In this document: positions 5,844 to 5,915 of the stretch, one piece after another
Layout: every line of letters begins with the position of its first letter
Position numbering within the stretch: position 1 is the first letter of the stretch
Assembly: GCA_030638785.1 (NCBI GenBank)
Contig: DAOWDY010000264.1
Location: 1 to 5,915, forward strand
Direction: 5' to 3'
Source of the DNA: Candidatus Thorarchaeota archaeon
GTDB lineage: Archaea > Asgardarchaeota > Thorarchaeia > Thorarchaeales > Thorarchaeaceae
DNA: 5,915 bases
Made by a program: the position numbers and the translations under genes
The notes under the pieces: generated by a model
Database searches by the model: none
The model's input: only the letters and a program-made list of their open reading frames with translations
What the model was told of the DNA's origin: nothing

Positions 5844-5915
5844 ACTGTGAGCAGGTTTCGAAAACCAGCTTTTCAGAAGAACGAATCAACGAATCAGCAA
5901 TTGCTTGACCAGAAC
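5734..5915 (-). CDS. C-terminal end of a TtuA/Ncs6-type tRNA 2-thiolation protein (partial)
   Basis: A frame open from the right edge (first full codon at 5913) runs 59 codons to TGA at 5736-5734. It encodes a four-cysteine zinc finger C-x2-C-x8-C-x2-C: CSQCG followed by KICKTCRLLDTIRN. This is typical of the C-terminal finger that closes TtuA/Ncs6/CTU1 proteins, which usually ends with a C-x-x-C-x-Leu-Leu stretch. Those enzymes adenylate and thiolate U54 or wobble U34 of tRNA. The last 14 or so residues (GLSEEVGTKTRSSS) look unconserved. The catalytic PP-loop domain lies outside the window, so the family call rests on the finger and its terminal position alone; another zinc-finger protein is possible. 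The end of this frame overlaps the nucleotidyltransferase frame by about 110 nt. No gene symbol is given because TtuA and Ncs6 cannot be told apart from this fragment. Confidence 0.72.
   Translation of the reverse strand, partial: SGQAIADSLIRSSEKLVFETCSQCGSPTPSKICKTCRLLDTIRNRGLSEEVGTKTRSSS

Noticed and set aside
5660..5908. 82-codon plus-strand frame at the right edge
   Set aside because: It is antisense to two frames with recognisable motifs on the minus strand and has no domain or ribosome binding site of its own.

Overview
The window is dense archaeal chromosome. The evidence is the protein families: an archaeal-type DnaG Toprim primase-like protein, an AAA+ ATPase resembling archaeal membrane LonB, an archaeal/eukaryal-type Pelota (Dom34), a radical SAM protein of a type I associate with archaea (COG2108-like), a nucleotidyltransferase of a mainly archaeal group (COG1665-like), and the tail of a TtuA/Ncs6-type tRNA thiolase. 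An Asgard lineage such as Thorarchaeota is possible, but this is only an impression that I cannot test here. All four start codons inside the window are non-AUG (one TTG, three GTG). There is no sign of a mobile element, CRISPR array, rRNA or tRNA.

Layout: the plus strand carries dnaG (5'-truncated by the window edge, ending at 1245), a 141-nt gap with a stem-loop plus T-tract and a structured leader, then a Lon-like ATPase (1387-2811) and, 27 nt later, pelota (2839-3933). The minus strand carries, in transcription order from the right edge, the C-terminal end of a TtuA/Ncs6-like gene (5734-5915), a predicted nucleotidyltransferase (5843 to 5064) and a radical SAM protein (5049 to 3934). These three are packed like an operon, with a long out-of-frame overlap between the first two. 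The two transcription units converge with no intergenic base: the stop codons of pelota and the radical SAM gene abut in the palindrome TAGCTA.

Working together: DnaG is known as an archaeal exosome-associated protein and Pelota is the no-go/ribosome-rescue factor, so the plus-strand cluster has an RNA surveillance flavour. The minus-strand cluster looks like tRNA or nucleotide modification (sulfur transfer, nucleotidyl transfer, radical chemistry).

The most unusual gene is the Lon-like ATPase between them. It keeps the complete AAA+ module of archaeal LonB but stops where the protease domain would begin, and the usual membrane-anchor insertion is replaced by a soluble segment with a four-cysteine zinc-ribbon-like motif. 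The other strong oddity is the roughly 110-nt stretch (5734-5843) in which two frames on the same strand both appear to encode family-conserved protein.
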